From: Nevskia sp035651715
GTDB taxonomy: Bacteria; Pseudomonadota; Gammaproteobacteria; Nevskiales; Nevskiaceae
Direction: 5' to 3'
DNA: 64,000 bases
Assembly (NCBI GenBank): GCA_035651715.1
Contig: DASRFD010000069.1
Location: forward strand, 1-64,000
Each line of letters begins with the position of its first letter. The stretch's first letter is position 1. Below are positions 40,664 to 49,117 of this stretch, piece by piece. The notes under the pieces are model-generated. The model worked only from the letters and a program-made list of their open reading frames with translations, was not told the DNA's origin and did not search any database. The position numbers and the translations under genes were made by a program.

Positions 40664-41755
40664 TCAGTGCCGGCCGCTGTCGCCGAACAGGCTGCGGCGG
40701 TGGCCGGTGTCGACTTCCACCGTGGCGCTCAGGCCGGTGTGCAGCGGCAGGCCGGGATCGGGATTCTCCAGCTCCAGGCGCACCGGCAGGCGCTGCACCA
40801 CCTTGACCCAGTTGCCGGTGGCGTTCTCCGGCGGCAGCGCGGAAAACTGCGAGCCGGTGCCGGGCGACAGGCTGGCGACTTTGGCCTTGAAGGTCTTGCC
40901 CGAGTAGGTGTCGATCCTCACCTCCGCCGGCTGTCCGGGGCGCATGTGGGTGAGCTGGTCTTCCTTGAAGTTGGCCTCGATCCACACGTCGCGGGTCGAG
41001 ATCAGCGCGAACACCGGCGCCGCGGCGGTGATGTGGTCGCCGACCTGGAGCTGCTCGACCTTGGCGACGATGCCGTCGTAGGGCGCCACGATGCGGGTGT
41101 AGGACAGGTTCAGCTTGGCCCGGTCCAGCTCGGCCTGGGCCTGCTCCACGCTGGGGTGCCGGTCCGGATCGATGTCGGGCTGGCCGGCGAGCATCGCCAG
41201 CACGCTGGCGGCCTGTTGCTGCGCGGCGGCGGCGGACTGGCGCGCGGCGTCGAGGGCGTGCTGCGCCTGGTCGAACTGCGCCTGCGAGGCGATACCGGAG
41301 GCGAGCAGCTTCTTCTGGCGTTCATACTCGCGCTGCTGGTACGCCAGCGTGTCCTGCGCCGAGCGCAGGCTGGCGAGCTGCTGCCGGTAAGTGGACTTGC
41401 CGGCGACGACCTGCAGGCGGGTGGCGCCGAGCTTGGCCTGGGCCTCTGCCACGGCAATGCGGAACGGCGCGTCGTCGAGGCGGAACAGCAGGTCGCCCTG
41501 GTGTACCTGCTGGTTGTCGTGCACGGCGATCTCGGCGACCTGGCCGGAAACATTGCTGCTGATCGAGGCGCGCGCCGCCTGGACGTAGGCGTCGTCGGTG
41601 GACATGTAGCGGCCGCCGAGCAGCCAGAACAGGCCGGCGCCGACGGCGACGACCAGCACGCCGCCGATCATCAGCGGCAGGCGCAGGCGCTCGGCCAGGC
41701 TGCGGGACTCACGGGCGCCGGGGACGCCGTCGATGGCGGGGGAAGTCGCGTTCAT
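40664..41755 (-). CDS. HlyD-family membrane fusion protein (EmrA-like)
   Basis: This 363-residue periplasmic adaptor has an inner-membrane anchor near 29-46, the STDDAYVQAA motif near 52-61 typical of EmrA, a barrel-sandwich (lipoyl) domain split by a long coiled coil (about 95-215, with TYRQQLASLRSAQDTLAYQQ and SAAAAQQQAASV), and a final beta-barrel (DVWIEANFKEDQL). It links the MFS transporter to the outer-membrane factor. Its ATG overlaps the stop of the MarR gene (ATGA), showing a single transcript with its regulator. Confidence 0.93.
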   Translation of the reverse strand: MNATSPAIDGVPGARESRSLAERLRLPLMIGGVLVVAVGAGLFWLLGGRYMSTDDAYVQAARASISSNVSGQVAEIAVHDNQQVHQGDLLFRLDDAPFRIAVAEAQAKLGATRLQVVAGKSTYRQQLASLRSAQDTLAYQQREYERQKKLLASGIASQAQFDQAQHALDAARQSAAAAQQQAASVLAMLAGQPDIDPDRHPSVEQAQAELDRAKLNLSYTRIVAPYDGIVAKVEQLQVGDHITAAAPVFALISTRDVWIEANFKEDQLTHMRPGQPAEVRIDTYSGKTFKAKVASLSPGTGSQFSALPPENATGNWVKVVQRLPVRLELENPDPGLPLHTGLSATVEVDTGHRRSLFGDSGRH

Positions 41756-42279
41756 GGGCTTGCCTTGGTCTTGCCGGCGCGCCGGGCGGCGGCGGTCTTG
41801 CCGGGGGCCTCGCCGGCCGGAAGCGCGCAGGGCACGGCCGGGTCGGCGTTGGGCACCAGGTTGGTGAGGTTGTGGTGGATGCGGCCGAGCAGGCTCATCA
41901 GCGTGTCGCGCTCGGCCGAGCTGAGGCCGGCGAGGGAGGCGGCGCGGGCGCGGTCGGCGATGCGCCAGATTTCGTCCACCACCGGGTAGGCGGCGTCCTT
42001 CAAGTAGAGACGGCGGGCGCGGCGGTCGGCCGGGTCCGGGCGGCGCTCGATCCAGCCGTCCGCTTCCATGCGGTCGAGGATGCGCACCAGGGTCATGGGA
42101 TCGGTGTCGGTGAGATAGGCCAGGCGCACCTGGGTGATGCCCTGGTTGCGCTGCAGGTAGACCAGGACCTTGCACTGCGCCATGGTGAGGTTGAGGCCGG
42201 TGGCCTCGCGCTCGAAGTTGAGGCTCGACAGGCGCGACACGTCCTTGAGCAGGAAGCCGAAATTGCGCAGGGAGTCCAT
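41752..42279 (-). CDS. MarR-family repressor of the efflux operon
   Basis: This 175-residue winged-helix regulator carries the HTH region ITQVRLAYLTDTDPMTLVRILDRMEADGWIERR (about 48-80) with the DPxDRRARRLYL wing. The C-terminus has an unusual 30-residue Ala/Lys tail. It is the first gene of the operon with the efflux genes, and a perfect palindrome lies upstream at 42312-42329. It should repress the pump until a lipophilic ligand binds. The ATG at 42279 opens the domain normally. Confidence 0.92.
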   Translation of the reverse strand: MDSLRNFGFLLKDVSRLSSLNFEREATGLNLTMAQCKVLVYLQRNQGITQVRLAYLTDTDPMTLVRILDRMEADGWIERRPDPADRRARRLYLKDAAYPVVDEIWRIADRARAASLAGLSSAERDTLMSLLGRIHHNLTNLVPNADPAVPCALPAGEAPGKTAAARRAGKTKASP

Positions 42280-42311
42280 GGAATGGCCGGGTCGAAATAA
42301 ATCGCAGGAGA

Positions 42312-42329
42312 TAATATCACTTGATATTA
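42312..42329. promoter_or_regulatory. MarR operator of the efflux operon
   Basis: TAATATCA-CT-TGATATTA is a perfect inverted repeat of eight-base arms in an AT-rich island just upstream of the MarR start. It is a typical MarR-type operator and very likely overlaps the efflux promoter. Confidence 0.8.
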
Positions 42330-42428
42330 CTTCCCGCCAGAGACTTTACCCGGCCAGGCCCGCGAAAAAGCGCGTCAGCCCGCTACGCTAAGATGAAACC
42401 GCCGCGAATCGCGGCGCGTGAGGACGGC

Positions 42429-43013
42429 ATGGGTCATTGGCAATCGTTGGCGGGTCTGGTGGTGAGCGGAGCGCTGGCGGCGTTCCTGCTGGCAATCGGC
42501 CTGCGCGGACTGATTCACCGGCGGCCGTTCCTCATCTCCTCGCGCTGGCTGTTCCTGCTCTGCGTCCTGGCCTTCGCGCCGGGGCTGCGGCCGTTCCTCG
42601 CGCAGGCCGGCCCCGTTTCGCCGCTGGCCTGGATGAACCTGGTCATGCTGCTCCTGTTCGGCCTGGCGATGTGGCTGGTCACGGCGGGCTATTCGGCCTT
42701 CGGCGTGACCGAGGCTTCGTTCCGCCAGGGCCTGTACGAGGCCCTGCGCCGGCGCGGGCTGCCGTGGGAGGAAGCCCTCGGCGGCATGAACCTGCCGACC
42801 GAGGATGCGGCGGTGCAGGTCGGCGTGCACGGCTGGATCGGCACGGCGCAGATCAAGGTGCTGCCGCGCGGGCGCGCCTCCCTGCTGCGGGACATCGCCG
42901 CCGGCATGAACGCCTACTACCGCTCGGCCACCGTACCGGTGAACCTGGCGCCCTGCCTGGTCTATGCCGCGATCGGCGGGATGTTGCTGGTGTTCGCGGT
43001 GCTGCTGCTGTGA
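42429..43013 (+). CDS. Membrane protein, unknown
   Basis: This 194-residue protein has an N-terminal membrane helix (LAGLVVSGALAAFLLAIGLRGL), further hydrophobic segments near 40-53 and 64-82, and a C-terminal helix (LVYAAIGGMLLVFAVLLL). Between them is a soluble stretch with EASFRQGLYEALRRRGLPWEE and VHGWIGTAQIKVLPRG. No family is recognised. The ATG at 42429 is chosen because it starts right before the first helix. It precedes a small lipoprotein gene on the same strand by 62 bases. Confidence 0.6.
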   Translation: MGHWQSLAGLVVSGALAAFLLAIGLRGLIHRRPFLISSRWLFLLCVLAFAPGLRPFLAQAGPVSPLAWMNLVMLLLFGLAMWLVTAGYSAFGVTEASFRQGLYEALRRRGLPWEEALGGMNLPTEDAAVQVGVHGWIGTAQIKVLPRGRASLLRDIAAGMNAYYRSATVPVNLAPCLVYAAIGGMLLVFAVLLL

Positions 43014-43075
43014 GGCGCGGCGCCGGCGGCGGGACGCCACGATTGCCGGACGCGCAGCGGCCGGAGGAGGCTGAG

Positions 43076-43417
43076 ATGGGCAAGCGGATGATGGCGACGG
43101 TGTGCGCGGCGCTGCTGGCCGGCTGCCGCATCTGGGCGGCGGGCGACGACCCCACCGGGCGGGATTTGATGCCGCAGGCGCAGGCGGTGCTGGCGGCGGT
43201 GAACCAGTATGCGCGGGCCAACGGCAAGCGCCCGCCGGAGCTGCGGTCGCTGGTGCCGGACTACCTCAAGGCCCTGCCGGCGCAGCCGGCGCTGGACTAT
43301 TCGGCCCGGCGCGGCACCCTGGTCTTCAACTACCCGACGAGCTGGCCGCCGGGCTCGACTTCGGCCTGCCAGGCGCAGGTGGGCGACAGCGCCTTCCACT
43401 GCGCCGTTTACAACTAG
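43076..43417 (+). CDS. Small lipoprotein with pseudopilin-like helix
   Basis: This 113-residue protein has a signal sequence ending in the lipobox LLAGC (cysteine near 17). The mature helix (AQAVLAAVNQYARANGKRPPELRSLV near 35-60) resembles the region after the hydrophobic helix in GspG-like pseudopilins, followed by a small beta-domain ending with two cysteines (about 98 and 109). It could be a degenerate pseudopilin-type lipoprotein. GGAGGAGG precedes the ATG at 43076. The stop codon abuts repeat copy C. Confidence 0.6.
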   Translation: MGKRMMATVCAALLAGCRIWAAGDDPTGRDLMPQAQAVLAAVNQYARANGKRPPELRSLVPDYLKALPAQPALDYSARRGTLVFNYPTSWPPGSTSACQAQVGDSAFHCAVYN

Positions 43418-43601
43418 GGCCTGCTAACGCTATGTCGATCGCCGCGAAGGGGTTTGTTTTGGCGCAGTGCAAGGCGCGACCGACGCGGTGTACCGGATGG
43501 TCACAAGGGGGGAGCAACGTGGCAATGCGCCAAAACAGGCCCCTTCCCGGAGGAATGCAAATCCGGGCCAACGCAGCGATCAAAATAGCGTTAACAGGCC
43601 C
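43417..43601. repeat. Palindromic MITE-like repeat, copy C
   Basis: The element is bounded by GGGCCTGCTAACGCTATGTC (43417-43436, then GATCGC) and the inverted GCGATCAAAATAGCG...GGCCC (43576-43601). Inside, GGGGTTTGTTTTGGCGCAGT (43449-43468) pairs with GCGCCAAAACAGGCCCC (up to 43543) to make a long hairpin. The block 43503-43553 is shared with copy A. The left end overlaps the TAG stop of the preceding gene. Confidence 0.85.
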
Positions 43602-43686
43602 TGGTGGCGACGCAGCGCGCGGCGTTCGCCGTTAAACTATCCGCACCGTCCGCCGGCACCGCCGGCGGCGCAGCTTGCAGGATTGG

Positions 43687-45774
43687 ATGAATTCCAGGTT
43701 ACCCCCCTCCCGCCGCTCGGGCACCGCGCAAATCGGCCGTGGTTCGCAAGTGGTCTTCGGCCTGCCGGAGACCTTCGAATCGGTCCGCGACACCTTCGAG
43801 GAAAAGCGTTCCTTCACCCGCCGCATCATGGTGGCCGGCGTGCTGGTGCTGCTGCTGAGCGGCCTGCTGGTGGCGCGGCTGGGCCAGATCCAGCTGGTGC
43901 AGCACGACTACTACACCACCCGCGCCGACGACAACCGCATGCGCCTGATCCCGGTGCCGCCGGTGCGCGGCCTGATCTACGACCGCAACGGCGCGCTGCT
44001 GGCGCAGAACCAGCCCAGCTTCGTGCTGGAAGTGACGCCGGAAAAGGTGCAGGGCCTGGACAACACCCTGGCGCGGCTGGCCGACCTGATGCAGCTCAGC
44101 GACCGCGACCTGCTGCGCTTCAAGGAACGCATGCGCAAGATGAAGCGCTACATGGCGGTGCCGCTGCGCACGCACCTGTCGATGGAGGAGGTGGCGCGCT
44201 ACGAGGTCAACCGCTACGACTACCCGGGCGTGGACGTCAGCGCGCAGCTGGCGCGCGACTACCCGATGGGCGACGTGACCTCGCACCTGATCGGCTACGT
44301 CGGCGGCATCTCCGACGCGGACTACGCCAACCTCAACGAAAGCGAGTACCAGGGGCTGACGCAGATCGGCAAGGCCGGCATCGAGCGCAGCCACGAGGAC
44401 GAGCTGCGCGGCATGCCGGGCAACAAGGTGATCGAGGCCAATGCCGCCGGCAAGCGCCTGCGCGACCTGCCGGGCCAGGGCACCCTGCCGGCCTCGGGCC
44501 AGGACCTGTTCCTGAGCATCGACGCCAAGCTGCAGAGCGTGGCCGAGGAGGCCTTCGGCGATCTCGACGGCGCGGCGGTGGCGCTGGACCCGAAGACCGG
44601 CGAGGTGCTGGCGCTGGTAAGCAAGCCCGGCTTCGCCCCCGCGCCGTTCGTTGAAGGCATCGACGGCGACAGTTACAAGGCGCTGCTGGAGGATCCGGAC
44701 CGGCCGCTGTACAACCGCGCCCTGCTCGGCACCTATCCGTCCGGCTCGACCATCAAGCCGTTCCTGGCGCTGGCCGGCCTGCACTTCGGCACCATCAATC
44801 CGGAAAAGGCGGTGTTCGACCCGGGCTACTTCCAGCTGCCCGGCGTGGCGCGCAAGTACCGCTGCGACAAGCGCCAGGGCCACGGCTGGCTGGCGCTGGA
44901 CCAGGCCATCGCCCAGTCCTGCGACGTGTATTTCTACCAGGCCGCGGTGAACCTGGGCATCGACCGCATCGACGAGGTGCTGAACGAATTCGGCTTCGGC
45001 CACGTCACCGGCGTCGACATTCCCAACGAGAAGGCCGGCATCCTGCCCTCGCGCGAGTGGAAGCGGCGCGTGCGCCACGACAGCTGGTACCTGGGCGAGA
45101 CGGTGAACATGGGCGTGGGCCAGGGCTATTTCACGGTGACGCCGATCGAGCTGGCGCTGGCGGTGTCGCGCCTGGCGATGCACGGCGGCGGCTACAAGCC
45201 GCACCTGGTGCACGCGCTGCGCGATCCGCAGAGCGGCGACCAGAAGGCGGTGACGCCGGAGCCGCTGCCGCCGATCAAGACCATCGAGGAGGCGACCTTC
45301 CAGCGCGTGATCAAGGGCATGACGATGGTGACCTCGTCGCCCACCGGCACCGCCTACGGCGTGTTCAAGGACGCGCCCTACACCTCGGCCGGCAAGACCG
45401 GCACGGCGCAGGTCGCCGGCCTGCGCCAGGACGAGACCTACGCGCCCAAGCTCGACACGGTGCAGAAGAAGCTGCGCGACCACGCGCTGTTCGTCTGCTT
45501 CGCGCCGGTGGAAGACCCCAAGATCGTGGTGGCGGTGGTGGCCGAGCACGCCGGCTTCGGCGCGCACTCGGCGGCGCCGGTGGCGCGGCAGATGCTGGAC
45601 CAGTACCTGACGGGCAAGGTGCTGTACATGACGCCGCAGGCCAAGGAAGCCGTCAGCGCGCAGGACAGCGTGCCCGACGAGTCCGACAGCGACGCGGACG
45701 AGAGCGCCGCCGACAGCAACGCGCAGGAGCCGGTGCAGCCCGGGCGCGACGCGCCGCCGGTGCCGCAGAACTAG
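43687..45774 (+). CDS. mrdA: Penicillin-binding protein 2 (orphan copy)
   Basis: This 695-residue peptidoglycan DD-transpeptidase is of the PBP2 class. After a cytoplasmic N-terminus and one membrane helix (about 52-68) come the pedestal domain and the transpeptidase domain with SxxK at Ser354-Thr-Ile-Lys357, SCD at 411-413 and KTGT at 570-573, all canonical for PBP2. Elongasome PBP2 normally sits with rodA and mreBCD; none is nearby. The C-terminal tail of about 45 residues is acidic and longer than the E. coli protein. The ATG at 43687 is preferred over 43675. The upstream neighbour is repeat copy C. Confidence 0.93.
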   Translation: MNSRLPPSRRSGTAQIGRGSQVVFGLPETFESVRDTFEEKRSFTRRIMVAGVLVLLLSGLLVARLGQIQLVQHDYYTTRADDNRMRLIPVPPVRGLIYDRNGALLAQNQPSFVLEVTPEKVQGLDNTLARLADLMQLSDRDLLRFKERMRKMKRYMAVPLRTHLSMEEVARYEVNRYDYPGVDVSAQLARDYPMGDVTSHLIGYVGGISDADYANLNESEYQGLTQIGKAGIERSHEDELRGMPGNKVIEANAAGKRLRDLPGQGTLPASGQDLFLSIDAKLQSVAEEAFGDLDGAAVALDPKTGEVLALVSKPGFAPAPFVEGIDGDSYKALLEDPDRPLYNRALLGTYPSGSTIKPFLALAGLHFGTINPEKAVFDPGYFQLPGVARKYRCDKRQGHGWLALDQAIAQSCDVYFYQAAVNLGIDRIDEVLNEFGFGHVTGVDIPNEKAGILPSREWKRRVRHDSWYLGETVNMGVGQGYFTVTPIELALAVSRLAMHGGGYKPHLVHALRDPQSGDQKAVTPEPLPPIKTIEEATFQRVIKGMTMVTSSPTGTAYGVFKDAPYTSAGKTGTAQVAGLRQDETYAPKLDTVQKKLRDHALFVCFAPVEDPKIVVAVVAEHAGFGAHSAAPVARQMLDQYLTGKVLYMTPQAKEAVSAQDSVPDESDSDADESAADSNAQEPVQPGRDAPPVPQN

Positions 45775-45834
45775 GACGTCTCCGGGCCAGCGGCAGCGCC
45801 GGCGCGGCCAGGCCTGGTCAGCGGCTCCGCCGCC

Positions 45835-46800
45835 TCACGGCGCAGTCTTGTCGCGGAAGAAGGCCCAGGCCTCCTCGGCGCTTTCGAAATCGCGGTTCTG
45901 GACCCCGACCAGCTGCCGGTAAAGCCAGCCGTAGTGGTAGCGCAGGCTGGGTTCGACGTGGCCGCCGTTCTGGATGGTGATCGCCTCGACCTGCGGGCCG
46001 TGCGCCGGACCCCAGGTGAGGCGGATCGCGCGCGTCGGGTCGTCCGCCGAGCGGTGCGGGACGCTGCCGCCGGTCGCCGGGGTGTTGGCCAGGCCGTCCA
46101 CTCCGAGCCAGAAGTCGCGGGTGGCGTCGGCGCCGATGACCGTGCCGGTCTTGTGGCCGCGCAGGCCGGCCCTGCCGCCCAGGTAAGGCACGACCGGATC
46201 GTCGGTGCCATTGATCAGCAGCACCGAGACCGGCACCGGCTCGGCGTCGCAGGCGCTGTGGCCGGCCATGGTGCCGGAAACGGCCGCGATGGCGGCAGGC
46301 GCCGGCCGCAGCTCCAGCGCCAGGCGGTAGGCCATCATGGCGCCGTTGGACATGCCCATGACATAGACGCGGTGCGGATCGGCGCGGCCGGACTGCACCA
46401 GTCCGGCGATGACGGCGCGGGCGAAGGCGACGTCGTCCGCGCCGGTGTCCTCGGCGGCGTCGAGGCGGCAGTCGTGCCAGCCGGTGTGATCGTCGGCGCC
46501 TTTCAATCCCTGCAGCGCGGCGACGAGGATGTGCTCGCGGTCGGCGATGTCGAGCCAGGCGGAGAGCGGCGAGGCGACGGCGCCCGCGCCAAGGGCGTTG
46601 GCGGCGGTGCCGAGATGGCCATGGAGGAGCAGCACCAGCGGTCGCGGGCCCGCCGGCACGCTGTCCGGCGTGACCAGGATGTATTCGCGCTGCAGGCCGC
46701 CGGCCACGACGGCGGCGCCATGCTGGCTCGCGGCCTCGGCCGCGGCGGCGCAAAGCAGGCCCGCTGCGGCGCAGCTGCGGGCAAGGGTGCGGAGCTTCAT
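45835..46800 (-). CDS. Secreted PHB depolymerase-family (LpqC-like) esterase
   Basis: This 321-residue protein has a signal peptide (cleavage near AAEAAS at 25). The alpha/beta-hydrolase domain of the Esterase_PHB/LpqC type has RPLVLLLHGHLGTAANAL near 50-67, the nucleophile elbow GMSNGAMMAY near 150-159, LLINGTDDPVVPYLGG near 195-210 with the aspartate, and the NGGHVEP histidine near 278-284, so a full Ser-Asp-His triad can be placed. It is likely a feruloyl, acetylxylan or polyester esterase. It is the second such protein in the window. It converges on the PBP2 gene. Confidence 0.88.
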   Translation of the reverse strand: MKLRTLARSCAAAGLLCAAAAEAASQHGAAVVAGGLQREYILVTPDSVPAGPRPLVLLLHGHLGTAANALGAGAVASPLSAWLDIADREHILVAALQGLKGADDHTGWHDCRLDAAEDTGADDVAFARAVIAGLVQSGRADPHRVYVMGMSNGAMMAYRLALELRPAPAAIAAVSGTMAGHSACDAEPVPVSVLLINGTDDPVVPYLGGRAGLRGHKTGTVIGADATRDFWLGVDGLANTPATGGSVPHRSADDPTRAIRLTWGPAHGPQVEAITIQNGGHVEPSLRYHYGWLYRQLVGVQNRDFESAEEAWAFFRDKTAP

Positions 46801-46961
46801 GGGCGGCGGCATTCCAGGTGCGTGCTGCGCGACAGTACGCCAGCCGCCGGCTTGCCGGCGGCTGAATTCATCGGCTGGCGATACCCCATGATACGCCGAA
46901 AAAATGAAATTCCCGTGCCGGCCGCTTGCTATGCTGGCGCCGCGCAAGGGAGGAGCCGGGA

Positions 46962-47543
46962 ATGGGCATGGGCTTGCTGGATCTGCCGGCGGAGCTGCAG
47001 GCGCGGGTCAAAAGCGAGTTGAAGCCGGGCGAGGCCGTCACCTGGGCCGGGCAGCCGCTGCCGCGCCGTTATGCGGCGCGGGGCGGCTGTCTGTGGCTGT
47101 TCTTCATTCCGTGGACGGCCTTCGCGGTGTTCTGGGTCTGCGGCGCGGCGCGGTTCCGCCTGCCCACGTTCACCAGCCCGGCGGATTTCTTCCCCTTGTT
47201 CGGCCTGCCGTTCGTGGCGATCGGGGTGGCCGGCCTGTCGTCGCCGCTGTGGTTGCGCTGGGCGGCGAAGAAGGTGGTGTACGTGGTGACCAACCAGCGC
47301 GCCTTCTCGATCGAAGGAATGCGCACGGTGACGGTGCGCAGCTACCTGCCGTCGCAGATCGCCAATGTCACCCGGCGCGAGCGCCCCGACGGCAGCGGCG
47401 ACCTGGTGCTGGCGGTGGAATCGTATGCCGGCAACCGCGGTGCGACCAACACGCGCGAGCGCGGCTTCTTCGGCCTGGCCGAGGTCAGGCGGGTGGCGCG
47501 CCTGCTCGAGGATCTGGCGGCGCGGCAGCGCGAGCCGGCCTGA
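46962..47543 (+). CDS. Bacterial PH-domain membrane protein
   Basis: This 193-residue protein has two or three hydrophobic segments (about 43-62 and 76-96) and a C-terminal bacterial PH-like domain (VVYVVTNQRAFSIEGMRTVTVRSYLPSQI near 105-133). The N-terminus has PAELQARVKSELKPGEAVTWAGQP, a sequence typical of these small bPH membrane proteins. Function is unknown. It is divergent from the esterase with 161 bases between, and about 90 bases upstream of a DinB gene. Confidence 0.7.
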   Translation: MGMGLLDLPAELQARVKSELKPGEAVTWAGQPLPRRYAARGGCLWLFFIPWTAFAVFWVCGAARFRLPTFTSPADFFPLFGLPFVAIGVAGLSSPLWLRWAAKKVVYVVTNQRAFSIEGMRTVTVRSYLPSQIANVTRRERPDGSGDLVLAVESYAGNRGATNTRERGFFGLAEVRRVARLLEDLAARQREPA

Positions 47544-47634
47544 AATCCGCATCTTGTGGCCGCGCGTTCGCCGCGCCTTTGGCGCCGCGGCCGATTGGTT
47601 AGCCTTCGCGCAGACCTATTGCGGGAGGCTGGCG

Positions 47635-48126
47635 ATGTTCGATGCGGAGACCCTGGCGGCGCTCGCCGCCTTTCCGGACCGGCTGGAGCGCTGTCTCGCG
47701 GCGGTGCCGGCGCCGTACCTGAGCTGGGCGCCGCCGTCGTGGGAGGGCATTCCCAGCGAAACCCTGACGCCGCTGGAACAGGCGTGCCATGTGCGCGACA
47801 TCGAGCGCGAGGGCTACCTGCTGCGTTTCCGCCGGCTGCTGCGCGAGGAGCAGCCCCTGCTGGCCTCGATCGACGGCTATGCGCTGGTGCGGGAGCGGGA
47901 CTACGCGCACGACGATGCGCAGCGCGCGCTCGCGGCGTTCCGCGCGGCGCGGGCCGAGACGGTGACGCTGCTGCGCGGGCTGGATGCGGCGCAGTGGCGG
48001 CGGCGCGGCGCGTTCGAAGGTTACGGCGCGGTGACGGTGCGCGGCCTGGCGCACTACCTGTGCAGCCACGATCACCAGCACCTGGCGGGGCTGCAGTGGC
48101 TGCTGGGAAAGATGGAGGAGCGTTGA
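47635..48126 (+). CDS. DinB-family protein
   Basis: This 163-residue four-helix-bundle protein is of the DinB_2/YfiT-like superfamily. Candidate metal ligands are His52 (EQACHVRDIEREGY) and the C-terminal HYLCSHDHQHLAGLQWLLG near 140-158, whose histidines are spaced one turn apart. DinB-like proteins are often thiol- or metal-dependent transferases with stress roles. The ATG at 47635 follows GCGGGAGGC. It appears to be co-directional with the PH-domain gene upstream. Confidence 0.8.
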   Translation: MFDAETLAALAAFPDRLERCLAAVPAPYLSWAPPSWEGIPSETLTPLEQACHVRDIEREGYLLRFRRLLREEQPLLASIDGYALVRERDYAHDDAQRALAAFRAARAETVTLLRGLDAAQWRRRGAFEGYGAVTVRGLAHYLCSHDHQHLAGLQWLLGKMEER

Positions 48127-48157
48127 AGCGCGGCTGTTGCCGCCCGCGGCGGGGCGG

Positions 48158-48940
48158 TCAGGCGGCCCTGGTCTGCGCCGCTGGCTCGTTGGCGCGGATC
48201 AGGTGGATATTGCCCGCCTGGTCTTCGGCCAGCGCGGTGCAGGAATCGACCCAGTCGCCGCAGTTGTAATAGGTCACGCCCTCGCCGAGGTCGCGGATTT
48301 CGGCGTGGTGGGTATGGCCGCAGACCACGCCCTGCAGGCCGGCGCGCTCGCAGCGGCCCTGCATGCGCATGTCGACGCCGCAGGCCAGTTGCACGGCGGT
48401 CTTGACCAGGTCCTTGGTGCCGCCGGCGAGGTGCAGCCCCGGCCGGCCCATGCCGGCGCGGGCGCGGTTGACGACGGCATTGACGGCGATGAGCAGGTTG
48501 TAGAGGCGGTCGCCGGCCTGGGCCAGCCGCGGCAGGCGCGTGATGAGGTCGTCGTAGATGTCGCCGTGCAGGACCAGCAGGCGGCGGCCGTCGGCGGTGG
48601 TGTGGATCGCCTCGTGGGCGAAGTGGATCTTGCCGAACGGCAGTTCGCTGGTGATGAATTCGCGCATGAAGCCGTCGTGGTTGCCGGTGAGGTAGCAGAC
48701 GCGCGTGTGGTGGCGCGCCTTGGCGATGATGGCGTGGATCACGCGGCTCTGCTCGGGCGTCCAGTAGAAGTGGCTGCGCATCTTCCAGCCGTCGAAGATG
48801 TCGCCGACCAGATAAAGCTGCTCGCAGTCGTGGCTCTGCAGGAAGTCGGCGAGGCAGGCGGCCTGGCAGGCCGGCGAGCCGAGATGGACGTCGGAGATCC
48901 AGAGGGTGCGATAAGCCGTGCGGCGACGGGCTGCGGACAT
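48158..48940 (-). CDS. LpxH-like UDP-2,3-diacylglucosamine diphosphatase family phosphoesterase
   Basis: This 260-residue calcineurin-like metallophosphoesterase is of the COG2908 group. The motifs are in order: SDVHLGSP (about 16-23), LVGDIFDGWK (44-53), TGNHDG (84-89), VLHGDIYD (122-129) and VCGHTHHAEI (204-213). It could hydrolyse UDP-diacylglucosamine in lipid A synthesis, but the wider COG2908 group also includes lipid phosphatases, so the call is provisional. It has no operon partners and converges on the DinB gene. Confidence 0.85.
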   Translation of the reverse strand: MSAARRRTAYRTLWISDVHLGSPACQAACLADFLQSHDCEQLYLVGDIFDGWKMRSHFYWTPEQSRVIHAIIAKARHHTRVCYLTGNHDGFMREFITSELPFGKIHFAHEAIHTTADGRRLLVLHGDIYDDLITRLPRLAQAGDRLYNLLIAVNAVVNRARAGMGRPGLHLAGGTKDLVKTAVQLACGVDMRMQGRCERAGLQGVVCGHTHHAEIRDLGEGVTYYNCGDWVDSCTALAEDQAGNIHLIRANEPAAQTRAA

Positions 48941-49062
48941 GCGGTTGCCGGTTCCCTGGGTGCAGGTGGCCCGTCGCGTCCTTCCAGTGGCGCGGCAGGT
49001 ACGTAAGGCTTCTGACGCCTCAAGGATGGGAAGGTTCCAGAGGATCGGGACCGGAGGCCGGC

Positions 49063-49098
49063 AAAAAAACGGGCTGGCCCCGGTATCCGGCCAGCCCG
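49063..49098 (-). terminator. Rho-independent terminator
   Basis: On the minus strand CGGGCTGGCC at 49098-49089 pairs with GGCCAGCCCG at 49079-49070 and is followed by TTTTTTT at 49069-49063. It ends the DUF3761 repeat gene. Confidence 0.9.
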
Positions 49099-49117
49099 CC
49101 GTGTGCCGCTTTTTTTT

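Noticed and set aside
43699..45567. Long open frame of 622 codons on the minus strand
   Set aside because: It is the antisense shadow of PBP2, whose catalytic motifs are all intact on the plus strand.
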